Shown here: positions 21,701 through 29,727 of the stretch, piece by piece
Layout: every line of letters starts with the position of its first letter
How positions within the stretch are numbered: position 1 is the first letter of the stretch
Assembly: GCA_033980235.1 (NCBI GenBank)
Contig: CM067065.1
Coordinates: forward strand, 9,503,328-9,567,327
Length of the DNA stretch: 64,000 bases
Direction: 5' to 3'
From: Diadema setosum
Taxonomy: Eukaryota; Echinodermata; Echinoidea; Diadematoida; Diadematidae
Notes under the pieces: generated by a model
What the model was told of the DNA's origin: nothing
The model's input: only the letters and a program-made list of their open reading frames with translations
Database searches by the model: none
Made by a program: the position numbers and the translations under genes

Positions 21701-23747
21701 TGGAGCTTTCACTCTGCCACTATCAAAGGTAAAAAAAAAAAAAAAACTGTTTACATACTGTAAATGTGTAAAGAAACACCTGTTGAAAAAAAAAAAATGG
21801 TAGAAACCTGTTTACATTTACAAAGAATCTATTCAAAGGAAACCTGCTTTCCCCTCAATAGCATTGAAATGATTGAAATCATTCTGTCAACGCTTACGAA
21901 TATATTCCGTCTGGTTTTCTTGCTTCCGTTGCCAGGGCTTTATTTGTTGGCGACCGCAAAATGAAATTGATATCCAAATCTCCTCCTTCGAGCACCTGAA
22001 ATAGAGAGCAAGAAGAAAGCTGCGTTCCTATTTAAGAGAAACAAACTACAGACACAAAAATGATGTGCCGCTAGTCGAAAACTGCACAAATTCATTAAAA
22101 GTGGCACAGAAAATAGCGCCACTTTGAGCAATAAATCTGACTTGATGTAATAAGAAGATCTAACTAAACTACTAATCTAAATAAATTTGGACAGAATCAC
22201 TACTATAATTTAAAGATTCGGTTGTGCAGTAGAGGCGCCACAGGCTTCACTACTGTCTCATTCTCCACAAAATAAACAAGGTAGCCGTCAACATATCTTG
22301 ACACACATGGCCATGCCCTACACAAACACTAGAAATTATCATCCATATGATAAGAAGAAGTTCAATACCCGCATGGTAACCCCGGGCCAGGGCGCTCCTT
22401 GTGCAGAGGTATTGTATACAATGTACAGTGTATACACCGACACCTGAACGCTTTGCATACACGTATATGCTGGTCGCAGTTACCCGCACGGTACAGTACA
22501 TTTATTCGAGAATCTATGTACATTTACAGCTATTAATAAAGACTATTGTAGACCTTATACTACCTAGGACTAGGTAGGACTAGGAGACCTAAGGTAATTC
22601 AATTGTTACGCTATAAAGTTTACAGTAGGCCTAGGTCCTATACCAGCTAAGAAGCTGTTTACACAACATTCATCCGACCAACTGTCAAATACGCAGCAAC
22701 TTCATGGGATACGCAGCGACTTCATGGGATCCGCACACACAACGGAACATACACAAGCTTGAGCAGGTTCAGAGAAGTGCAGCTCGATTTGTCACGGGCG
22801 ACTTCGAAAGATCTAGCAGCGTCACAGCCATGCTGGATCATCTCAAGTGGCCTCCACTGCAGGAACGTCGCTCCCAAAATCGTCTGCTGATGATGTATAA
22901 GATCAGACATCACTTGGTTGACATCCATTGGCAGACTTACCTCACCCAGCTCTCAACATCTACAATATTTGTACCAGAGCACACTGTTCCCGATTCACTA
23001 TCCCCCACACCAGTACTACAGCGTATGCCAACTCATTCTTCCCACGCACCATCCGGGACTGGAACAGCCTGCCTGTTGATCCTGCCACATACCCATCCCT
23101 CATCGCCTTCAAAACTGCGCTGAGGGAACTCTGTAGGATGTACAGTGTAACTCTTCATCCAGAGATTTTTACTCGCACCTGTAAATATTTTTCACCCGAT
23201 TTCAAATTTCTGTTGCCCCGGTGCGGCGTATGTGCATGTTCTCGCAGTGCGTTCATCCTCGACCATTTGAGGGCAGCACTTTATCGGAAGAAGAAGAAGA
23301 AGCTACAATTTACAAATTTTGTTAAATCAATAAATAAATGTTGATTTGCATAATCTTCAACTCATGATATACTGTAGCTTCTTCTTCTTTTATTCTCCCT
23401 TTTACCAGAAACAATTGTCGCTGATTACGAAGATCTGATCGATCCTTACTAGGTGGCTACTACAATTGTAGGTCTAACGTTAGTTTGTTAGAGTTCAACT
23501 TTAAATACATTTTTTGTACCACATGCAACGCCCCTTTCACCAACATTGAATCAAATACATCGGACTGATATAAAAAAGCATTCACCTGAAACTCGAATTC
23601 CAAATTGAAATCTTGCTTCATTGCTTGATGAAAACATTCCCTCTTGCCTGGTGGCACGACGACCGTCATGTCATGCATGATCCCTAGTGAAATTTCGATT
23701 AAAATGGCGGTGATAAAGTAACTGAAAAATAGTCGTAAATGATCCAT
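10603..23747 (-). CDS. TMED5: p24-family cargo receptor, TMED1/TMED5 (gamma) type
   Basis: Spliced minus-strand gene. Exons: 23747-23586, 21995-21898, 21356-21287, 16990-16871, (15600-15520), 10821-10603; all junctions are GT-AG and phases agree. Without the 15.5-kb exon the product is 222 aa, the usual length for the family. It shows an N-terminal signal peptide (residues 1 to ~22), a GOLD domain with Cys38 and Cys99 placed for the conserved disulfide (GDYLFCFDNSFS), a coiled-coil stretch (~135-185, ending ERNFERVSFW) and one transmembrane helix (~190-212). A short cytosolic tail ends VRT with no KKXX signal. p24 proteins cycle between ER and Golgi and help load cargo into COPII/COPI vesicles; that role is inferred from the family. 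TMED1 and TMED5 cannot be told apart by eye. Confidence 0.93.
10835..11260 (-). repeat. LINE 3'-end-like sequence with TTGAAC-type tails
   Basis: Two starts with GAACTTGAACTTTGAACTTT-like repeats (10838-10862 and 10979-11010) followed by ATTT-rich sequence resemble the tail and 3' UTR of CR1/L2-type LINEs inserted antisense. No reverse-transcriptase sequence remains. A poly-C run is at 10957-10970. Confidence 0.45.
11261..11711. other. TMED intron, no feature seen
   Basis: AT-rich intron with an AAG-rich stretch near 11608-11635. Nothing else was recognised. Confidence 0.6.
11712..11967. mobile_element. Nested palindrome (MITE within MITE), locus 1
   Basis: The outer arms AGTTACGTTCAGACAG (11712) and CTGTCTGAACGTAACT (to 11967) are inverted. 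Inside them is a second inverted element at 11780-11923, with ends ATGGGGCGCCAAGTGTCACA and TGTGACACTTGGCGCCCCAT. The same inner element recurs at 36746-36946 inside a different outer palindrome. Confidence 0.85.
12278..12328 (+). repeat. Poly-C and (CT)n microsatellite
   Basis: A C-rich run is followed by about 15 CT units, inside a TMED intron. Confidence 0.95.
12329..14285. other. TMED intron, mostly unassigned
   Basis: Contains the block 12595-12680 similar to 8350-8425, a T-run (13147-13170) and A-runs (13255-13270, 13445-13455). No exon passes both the frame and splice-site tests here. Confidence 0.5.
14299..14368 (+). repeat. (TG)n with repeated TCTGAAG interruption
   Basis: GT repeat interrupted twice by GTCTGAAGTGTG, indicating a higher-order duplication of the microsatellite. 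Confidence 0.9.
14486..15052. mobile_element. 567-bp long-TIR palindromic element, copy 1
   Basis: Ends TTAAAGGGAAGATAAACCCC and GGGGTTTATCTTCCCTTTAA. Arms of over 200 bp are almost complementary, including AACATTAGTAGAACACATC and its inverse. Because of the palindrome, both strands read the same short peptide frame beginning MRRLLE; this is not a gene. A second copy of 566 bp is at 45065-45630. Confidence 0.92.
15149..15335. mobile_element. pogo/Tigger-like MITE, copy 2
   Basis: CAGTGCACTCCCATTATAAC on the left; on the right, TTATAAAGGGAGTCCAATG. Flanked by TA on both sides. Same family as 7966-8150. Confidence 0.85.
15520..15600 (-). CDS. TMED5: Candidate TMED cassette exon, 27 codons
   Basis: 81 nt, phase 0/0, between a CACTGTTCAG acceptor and an AGG|GTACTT donor. 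It is open throughout and richer in GC than its flanks (GAAGACTACTACCGCACC). It encodes QNAGEDMRQKFSEDYYRTIF and seven more residues. Human TMED5 as I remember it aligns without a gap when this exon is skipped, so it would be an in-frame insertion into the coiled coil: an optional exon, or a chance frame. Confidence 0.5.
15786..16098 (+). repeat. Homopolymer-rich intron with duplicated segment
   Basis: GAACCTGCAGAGT followed by a long T-run occurs twice (15918-15965 and 16002-16036), a local duplication. G-runs are at 15804-15817 and 16081-16095, the latter after a (GT)n. Confidence 0.7.
16871..16990 (-). CDS. TMED5: TMED exon 4 (end of GOLD, start of coiled coil)
   Basis: 40 codons, phase 0 at both ends, beginning VVYFDLALDYEDDDG and ending EDMEIRLEEIQ. 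Its 3' splice site is built from a CA/C microsatellite (see findings). Confidence 0.92.
16991..17019 (+). repeat. TMED5: (TG)n(G)n abutting the TMED exon 4 acceptor
   Basis: On the coding strand this reads C-run, CACACACACAG, then the exon. It supplies both the pyrimidine tract and the AG of the acceptor. Confidence 0.9.
17088..17413. mobile_element. ~325-bp foldback element
   Basis: The left arm (CTATTGACCGATTC, then GGCGCAGCCATGTGGGTGTA) pairs with the right arm (TACACCCACTATGGCTGCGC, then GAATCGGTCAATAG). The loop is GC-rich for this region, with repeated CGCGCACT words. Non-coding. Confidence 0.85.
17414..18114. other. TMED intron with microsatellites
   Basis: (GT)n followed by a T-run at 17543-17581; A-runs at 17758-17767 and 18026-18041. 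No gene. Confidence 0.6.
18115..18370 (+). repeat. tRNA-derived SINE
   Basis: The head looks like a tRNA: A-box-like CAGCTCAGTCAGTAGC (about 18129-18144) and B box GGTTCAATCCC (18183-18193). The body continues GTGTGTGAGAGAGTCACGAC, a block repeated near 36020-36045. It is not a functional tRNA, as the arms do not pair well. Confidence 0.7.
18371..20029. other. TMED intron, little recognisable
   Basis: (GA)n at 18727-18772; C/A run at 19805-19825; otherwise no exon or repeat family identified. Confidence 0.5.
20030..21035 (+). mobile_element. ~1-kb element with GACCTTTGACC repeats and (GGAC)n
   Basis: Bounded by ATATGCCTCCGCCATAA (about 20056) and CGCGGAGGCATAAAA (about 21019-21033), an inverted pair. 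The inside is a series of repeated modules, each with a TGACCTTTGACC-type word and an ATACCTTGAGTTACTTTCGAG or ATAACTTGAACCATTTGCGA type phrase. Before the right end lies a (GGAC)n tract (20932-20990). No protein frame was found. Confidence 0.7.
21287..21356 (-). CDS. TMED5: TMED exon 3 (GOLD domain, second cysteine)
   Basis: 70 nt between a TTTCTCCAG acceptor and an AAA|GTAAGC donor. Encodes HLQETGDYLFCFDNSFSRMS, the most recognisable block of the p24 family. Confidence 0.95.
21898..21995 (-). CDS. TMED5: TMED exon 2 (GOLD domain)
   Basis: 98 nt after a TATTTCAG acceptor, donor TTC|GTAAGC. Encodes VLEGGDLDINFILRSPNK, matching the family's pattern of a V-(I/L)-x-G-G start followed by DxxF and a pro-asn loop. 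Confidence 0.92.
22640..23310 (+). pseudogene. LINE 3' end: dead reverse transcriptase C-terminus
   Basis: Reads in pieces as the end of a non-LTR retrotransposon ORF2: YAATSWDPHTQRNIHKLEQV, ARFVTGDF, LQERRSQNRLLMMYKI, then in another frame NSFFPRTIRDWNSLPV. A frameshift falls near 22950-22990. The segment ACGCAGCRACTTCATGGGAT is duplicated in tandem at about 22691-22730. The sequence ends in a GAA/AAG repeat (23287-23303), typical of a LINE tail. It lies in TMED intron 1 and is 5' truncated. Confidence 0.88.
23586..23747 (-). CDS. TMED5: TMED exon 1 (signal peptide, start of GOLD domain)
   Basis: 54 codons, ATG at 23747, ending TTTCAG|GTGAAT in phase 0. Encodes a hydrophobic leader and then DMTVVVPPGKRECF, with the first conserved cysteine. 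An in-frame ATG lies further upstream at 23861, but the leader fits this start better. Confidence 0.9.
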
Positions 23748-24901
23748 TTTGGAAGAGTTTCTGTGGCAGGAAGTCCACCGCGCCGGTATGTGTGTGTACG
23801 GTGTACTAGTGTAGTTGATGTGTGTATACGCGTTGTCCAATGAAGAAGCTACACAACACACACACGCTCTTCCTGTAGCCTTCTTACAGTCGTTTCACCC
23901 AGTTCGACTAGCCGACTGCATACATTTTTGTTGTAAACGCCAACGATGTTTGGTTCTGATATTATGGCGATTTGATTACTAGTAATGTTTCACGTTATTT
24001 TTGTTGTTGACATTGCTGCTGTTCGAAACAGTGATATATAAATCATTGCTGGTTCTTTAGTAGAATTGAACTTTCGATGGTTTCTCATTTTCTTTAACAA
24101 CAACTTCTATTGTGCTAAATTGTCCGTGCTAATAATTGATTGTTAGAAGGTATAGAAATAAATATGAAGGCCTATTTGTTCTTCTATTCAATGATTATGA
24201 TTACATTCGCTGTTTCTGGCTCAGAATTTCCACAGCCTCTGATTGATGAAATAATGCATAATATCATTTATGATCTATTCTTCAACTGTCAAAAGATTTT
24301 GCGGACATAAAATTTTGTTTTTTTCTGGGTATTATTGTTTTGCTTCGTTTTGCTTTGCTTTTCTGCTCACGGACAGCAATACATTTCACAAATCGCACTA
24401 TCTGTACGTTCTACATGATGTGAAATTGATCATGTATTCAGTATAGGTCATATTCAGTGGGTGTAATTTGCACCACCATAATGTATTTATAGAACTTAGA
24501 CAGGCTTAAAAGGGGAAAATGTGTCACTCTGCAGAGCCTGTTACGTCTCTCTTGATTTATTTATTTCTTGGATTAATTCAATTTTCACTTCTTCTTTTTT
24601 TTACTCTTTCATTGAATTTCATTTCATTCATCCCGCCTTTTACCTTTTAAATTGTTAATTCTATGCATTATTTAGTTGCTGTTGATCAAATTGATATAAT
24701 GTAAGTAGATGTAAGTACATGAATACTCCCTATAAAATATGATGAAATGCACTTGTCAATCAACATATCAGAGGGACTACGACCTATCATAACTGCATAA
24801 AATCGATAACAATCGGTCGTGTTTTTTTTTTCCCCGAGCATCGATTTCTATAGTTGTTTAGAAGCACTGTGGTCCAGACAGGCTGTAGACTTTCAAAGCA
24901 A
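23748..24901. other. TMED upstream region and intergenic DNA
   Basis: The first ~150 bp upstream of the start codon presumably hold the 5' UTR and promoter; no TATA box stands out. The rest is AT-rich with no gene. Confidence 0.4.
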
Positions 24902-25278
24902 TTAAAGCTATAAGTATATACCATTTGCAGATGAAACAAAAATCCAGCGTTTGTGCTTTAGAATAGTTCTGAAATGTGAGTTAGGGATAGAAACAACCAC
25001 TGTAAGAACTTGAATCCATATAAGTATATTGAAATAGACAAATATAATGTGAACAATAGTTGTAATAAAAATGTTTTCGGACTAATTAACCATCTATACA
25101 GTTATATAGTTTAATGAGAAAAGTACTGATATCTCCTTATATTTTAGGCTTTATTGTGAAAATGTTATATGGTAGGGTGTTTTGTGACACAACAGACCTA
25201 CACATATGAATCAAATGTGATATCTTGAACATTTTTTTTTTTTTAATTACTGCTCCCAAAGGTATTCAGGACCTTTAA
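24902..25278. mobile_element. TTAA-ended repeat, copy 1 of a pair
   Basis: Starts TTAAAGCTATAAG and ends ACCTTTAA. It shares ACCATTTGCAGATGAAA, TTAGGGATAGAAACAAC, a GGCTTTAT...GTAGGRTGTTTTGT block and an ACATTTTTTTTTTTTAAT block with 30028-30360, in the same orientation and order. Confidence 0.75.
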
Positions 25279-25299
25279 GGGCGAATAATGGAGTTCGAA

Positions 25300-25560
25300 T
25301 ACTACGCCCTCACGAGCCATAATCATGATAATGACCAGCATTTCATTCCTGAGTCATAGATTTACAATGTTGTCTGTCATCATGCCGTCCCCTCTGGTAG
25401 AAAACACTCTGTCCCTCGGATAAGACATAATAATGGAGGTGTGTGAGGCCGGGGAAATGTGCGAACTCCGTGATCTATAATGTGTGCAGACGACGGGGAA
25501 AAGTGCAAACGCTCAGTCTTGCCGGAAAATGTGCAAATGCCGCCGGGTATAATGTGGAAA
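25300..25560 (+). repeat. SINE-body fragment
   Basis: CATGCCGTCCCCTCTGGTAG, AACACTCTGTCCCTCGGATA and a GACATAATAATGGAGG stretch match 35940-36010 (after the tRNA-like SINE there), in the same order. The following GTGCAAA/GGGGAAA phrases (25450-25550) form a small internal repeat. Confidence 0.65.
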
Positions 25561-25663
25561 CCATTAATTCACTTCATTAATCTATCATTGTGTACTAGTA
25601 GTAGAGATGGAAGATAAACTCTCTATCAAAACTGTACTTGAAACACATTACACTTTTGATTTA

Positions 25664-25849
25664 CAGTCAAACCTGTCATAGCGACCTCCTGTCTATAGCG
25701 ACCACCTGACCATAACAACCACTAAAAAACAATATTTTCTCCCAGAGAAAAAAAGCATAATAAATAAACTATATAGCAGTCCCCTGTTTATAACGGCCAC
25801 TTTTGTTTTTCGTCTCCCTTGGAGTGACCTCCATAGACAGGTTTGATTG
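25664..25849. mobile_element. pogo/Tigger-like MITE, second family
   Basis: 186 bp, TA on both sides, ends CAGTCAAACCTGTCATAGCG and CCATAGACAGGTTTGATTG. The repeated ATAGCGACC/ATAACGGCC words near the ends resemble Tigger termini. The sequence differs from the 7966/15149 family. Confidence 0.88.
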
Positions 25850-25913
25850 TATATTAAAACCTATCTTCGAGCAACTTACTGTCTGCAGCGGCCACCTGCC
25901 CTACATTATATCA

Positions 25914-26105
25914 TGAAGAGTTTGTTCGCAAAAAAAACAAAAAAAAAAACAAAAAAAAAAAAACGATAAGTCCATATTTGCCAAATGAAGATATTTGCGA
26001 TTAAAAGGTCAAGAAATTTAAAGAGAATAAGAAAAATGTTGCTTCTTTTGACCATAACTTCAAAAATGTATCTTTATTGTAGTGACCGATATATCATTTA
26101 AATAG
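25914..26105 (+). mobile_element. GAAGAG MITE, copy B (3' truncated)
   Basis: The left end GAAGAGTTTGTTCGC, an A-rich insertion, ACGATAAGTCCATATTTGCC and the middle TTTTGACCATAACTTCAAAA are present. The right end is missing. Confidence 0.8.
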
Positions 26106-26194
26106 TGTAGCTGCATGGGCTATCCAGCCGGGTTTTAATATAAAAAAATCAAGCAAACAAACAAACAAACAAACAAACAAGTAAGCAAACAAAT

Positions 26195-26800
26195 AAACAA
26201 ACATCACTGATTTTAAACACCAGGAAAACTAAAGAGATGATTTTTGATTTTTGTAAAACTGGTAAAGACAATCACGACATGATTTCCATTGGGGGACATA
26301 CCATAGAGCAGGTGTCAGAGTACAAATACCTTGGAACAATTATAGACGATAAATTAAGGTGGGATGTAAATACTAAGAAAATTCAGTCAAAAGGAAACCA
26401 GCGATTGTATTTAATTAGAAAACTCAGGTCATTTAATGTGAAGAGTCAAATACTTGTTCTGTTCCATCAAAGTGTAATACAGTCTGTTATGTGCTTCTCA
26501 TCATTAGCATGGTTTAGTAGTTTAACAGAGAAAAATAAGTCCAAATTGACAAGGGTTGTATCACAAGCCAGTAAAATTATAGGAATGCCTGTGCAACATC
26601 TAGAGGATATTGTACAATCTGCTCTTGTGTCTAGACTTGATATTGTATTATGAAAGATGAATCACATCCGCTTCATGATGAGGTGACTGTAAACAGATCA
26701 GGTAGAATTAGACTTCCAAAAGTAAAGACGAACAGGTTCAGACGGTCATTTCTGATCGCAGCATGTAAAGCTTTCAATAACAGATTTAATAGATGAGGTT
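26195..26800 (+). pseudogene. LINE reverse transcriptase C-terminal remnant
   Basis: Reads LNTRKTKEMIFDF, HTIEQVSEYKYLGTIIDDKL, RLYLIRKLRSFNV, SKLTRVVSQASKIIGMP, then after a frameshift near 26650 DESHPLHDEVTV and TNRFRRSFLIAACKAFNNRF. These are hallmarks of the region after the polymerase in L2/CR1-like non-LTR retrotransposons. The upstream polymerase and endonuclease are absent. An in-frame stop and a frameshift make it inactive. The clade assignment is by eye and uncertain. Confidence 0.88.
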
Positions 26801-28050
26801 ATGTTTTTTTGTTATTTATAGTACATGTCATATGTTTAAAATATGTGAACTGTTTTAATGATTCATGATTCATGAGTCGTATTTTTACGACAAGTGCCAG
26901 ATGACTCGGCCCAAGCAGGGCTCTGACCTATTTACATGTACTGCATGTGTTGAGCTTAACTACCCCGTGTGCAATGTATTTGTGGTGTGAAAGTCCAGTA
27001 TGTGTGCACTTGATGACAATTGTATTGTTCGTTAGTTTTGTTGAATTGTTACATATTTTTGACTCATTGCAAAATAATTGTACACAAATTTGTAAACAGC
27101 AGCAGTGTAATTGTGGACGAGCCAACAGTAGACCTGGGAAGTATTGAGCTGTATGTCTTGCCAACCCTATGACCTATGACTGAATTGAATGCTTTAGATT
27201 TTGTGATGAAATATTTTTAATTTATTATATATTGTATTTGTTACTGGAACATACGCAGAAAAGGAAAGAAGAAAAAGAATTAAGAGAACTTTTAAACAAA
27301 ATACAAATATGATAAAATTATTGAGCATTTTTAATACGTCACACTGCCTGCTATATTTAAGTATGTTGTATGAATGTCTCTGTCTTTTTATAGCCCTTGT
27401 CACGCAGCAAATTCTCTTTGAGATAATTTACTGTCTCTTATCCTTGCCCAGGCTTTCCTTCACGTTGATTAGGTGATAGTTTTGGTGTATGTGTGTGTGT
27501 ATGTATACGTTTGTATGGGTGTAACTCGCGAGTGTGGGGTATGTTTGTGTGCGTGTGTGTGTGTGTGTGTGCGTGTGTGTGAGCGTGTGTATGTGTATGT
27601 GGAAGTGTACTCTGTGAGAGTGGGGGGGGGGGGGGGTAGTGGAGGTGTGTATAGAACATGTGTTAAAGTCTCAACTAGAGGAGTGGGCCGGCATATGGAA
27701 GTGCCTGGATGGGGCGAATGGGGCGAAGGAAAAAAATATGCATACTTTTATATGCTTATTTTCTCCTGCAATATTTCATTTTTTTTTGTAATAAATGTAT
27801 GTAGGCCTATTTTATGTATGTATGGTATAGAACTCATGTTAAGTTATTTCATTTCATGATTTATATTCTTCATTTATGCACCTCTATCTTTATGTATGTC
27901 CGAAAACAAATTTTATGTATATTTTATACATGACAATAAATCATCTTGAATCTTGAATCTTGAAGATACAAAGATACAAAGAACATGCAGCAAAAATAAT
28001 GCTGTTGTGACAGACCATGCGGGTTCGTCTGGAAAGTAATGAGCAACCGC
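26801..28050 (+). other. Probable LINE 3' UTR, then microsatellites
   Basis: 26801 to about 27195 probably continues the LINE's 3' part (ATGACTCGGCCCAAGCAGGG near 26900). (TG)n with variants fills 27485-27605, with a G-run at 27621-27636. A CTTGAATCTTGAATCTTGAA tail at 27944-27964 may be the end of another retroelement. Confidence 0.45.
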
Positions 28051-28051
28051 C

Positions 28052-28300
28052 TTCAGTTCAGTTCAGTTCAGTTCAGTTTTATTCACCATCATGTCAGGAG
28101 TATACAATAAAAAGGCACACAAAGATATATAATTATATACATGTATACAAAGTAAACACAAACAAAACAAAAGCAATTAAACTTGATTGTGGGAACCCCA
28201 GGAGAAGCAGTGCTTATAGATAAGGGCCCCAATAATGCTTAAATATTGATATACACGTAAAATGAAACAAACAAACAAACAAACAAAATAATTAATATGC
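28052..28300 (-). repeat. Antisense retroelement 3' end with (TTCAG)n tail
   Basis: (TTCAG)5 at 28053-28077 is followed by TTTTATTCACCATCATG and A-rich sequence, the mirror of a LINE-type 3' end (AATAAAA, then short tandem tail). Confidence 0.5.
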
Positions 28301-29368
28301 ATTACAAGTTTGTCTGTATACATTTGGCTCGGTATAGGAAAGGAAAAATAAAATAACAGCACATAATGCATTGATACCATGGCAAACAGCAACGAAAATT
28401 CAGAAGAGATGAGAAAAGAGAGAAAAAAAAACAGGGTGAGTATAATTGGAAAGGCGAGAGTATGTACACGAGAGTTTGACTGTGCTGGCAAGCAATGATT
28501 TTTATTAATCTTGTGAGTACAAAGTAATGTAAGTACGATGGCAATAATTATAGAGATTTGTTAACTTTCCCTCGGGAAGAGCATCTTAAATGACAATCCG
28601 ATATTTATAGCTTATACGTCGTCTGAGTTTCCTCAATTAGGCCTACATCATTTCATCAATAAATTTTGAGACTTTATTAAGGAAGGTAAAGACTGCATGA
28701 GATGTATTGTGTTTGGCCAAAAAGCAAATTGATTATCAGAAACGATAATTATGTCTATTAAGAAAATCCAAAAGTCTAGAAGAAACAAAAATTTCAAATA
28801 ATTCAAAAGTAGGGGATAACAAAAACATTTATGGTCTATAATTAAAAATTTCCCTATCCCCTTTCTTAAAAGTTAGAATAACCATTATTGATACTGTCTT
28901 CATAGCCACGGGGACAATACCATCACTTACACACTATAGTCTTGCACTTTTACGTCAGTTTTGTTTCCGCTCCAAAATGGCAATAGTTTATAGTAGTAGT
29001 AGTAGTAGTAGTAGTAGAAATAATAATAATAACGGATATTTTACTCGCATACACAGCTTTGGTAGAAATGTCTATACTAACAAAAACGTAAAACAAGGAA
29101 AAAAAAACTCTTTTAACATTCTGAACCACACAATTCGACGTCTGGAATCGTATATCTAGGGAAAACAACAACAACAACAAATGAACCCACAAACAAACAA
29201 ACAAAACATTGATAACTTCATGAGACCCTCGGGCAACAGAAAGGAAAGGTTTCCAACGAGCTTATTTACGTCATAATATTGTATGTTAATGCCAAACGAA
29301 ATTATATTGTGTTCACATAATTATCATGAAGCAGTAAGACGGAGACGGGTTAATCCAACTATTACAAA
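28301..29368. other. Intergenic; 3' flank of the HNMT-like gene
   Basis: (TAG)n and AAT units at 28990-29030, CAA units at 29165-29180. No gene. The UTR end was not placed. Confidence 0.5.
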
Positions 29369-29727
29369 TTAATGAGAACATTTCTGAATAATCACCAAGT
29401 ACTCTTCAGCGTTGGCGCGAGAGCGGCCCGAACCATCCCTTGAGCTGTTGTCACGCCAAAACTCCAGCACCTCTTCGACCAACGCCTTAGGAGCTGTTTG
29501 ACGGAAGTAGCTGGTCATAGTGAAGAAATCTAAAATCTTGTTTCCGAAGTCGGACGTCTCGTCAAAGAGCTCGGTGACGTCTATCGTCAGCTGGAGCGGT
29601 ATCTTTATGACGTCACATCCTTGTCTCTTGGCCTCTCTGGTGACGTCATCGATTTCAACGTGGATAGGACCATTTTGTCGATAAAGGGCTGGTAGTCCCT
29701 TTCTCAGCTTGGAAAAGGCACTTTGCT
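29369..29727 (-). CDS. HNMT: HNMT-like exon C (C-terminal part)
   Basis: 118 codons plus TAA after a TTTCACCCAG acceptor. GC-richer than the introns, with many GACGTC words. Ends EEYLVIIQKCSH. Confidence 0.92.

Larger units (their letters stand above)
21036..22639. other. TMED introns 1-2 outside the exons
   Basis: Apart from exons 2 and 3, no feature was identified. Two A-runs lie near 21731 and 21787. Confidence 0.5.

Noticed and set aside
26237..26653. Intact host gene of 138 codons
   Set aside because: The peptide is the C-terminal part of a LINE reverse transcriptase, 5' truncated and frameshifted.
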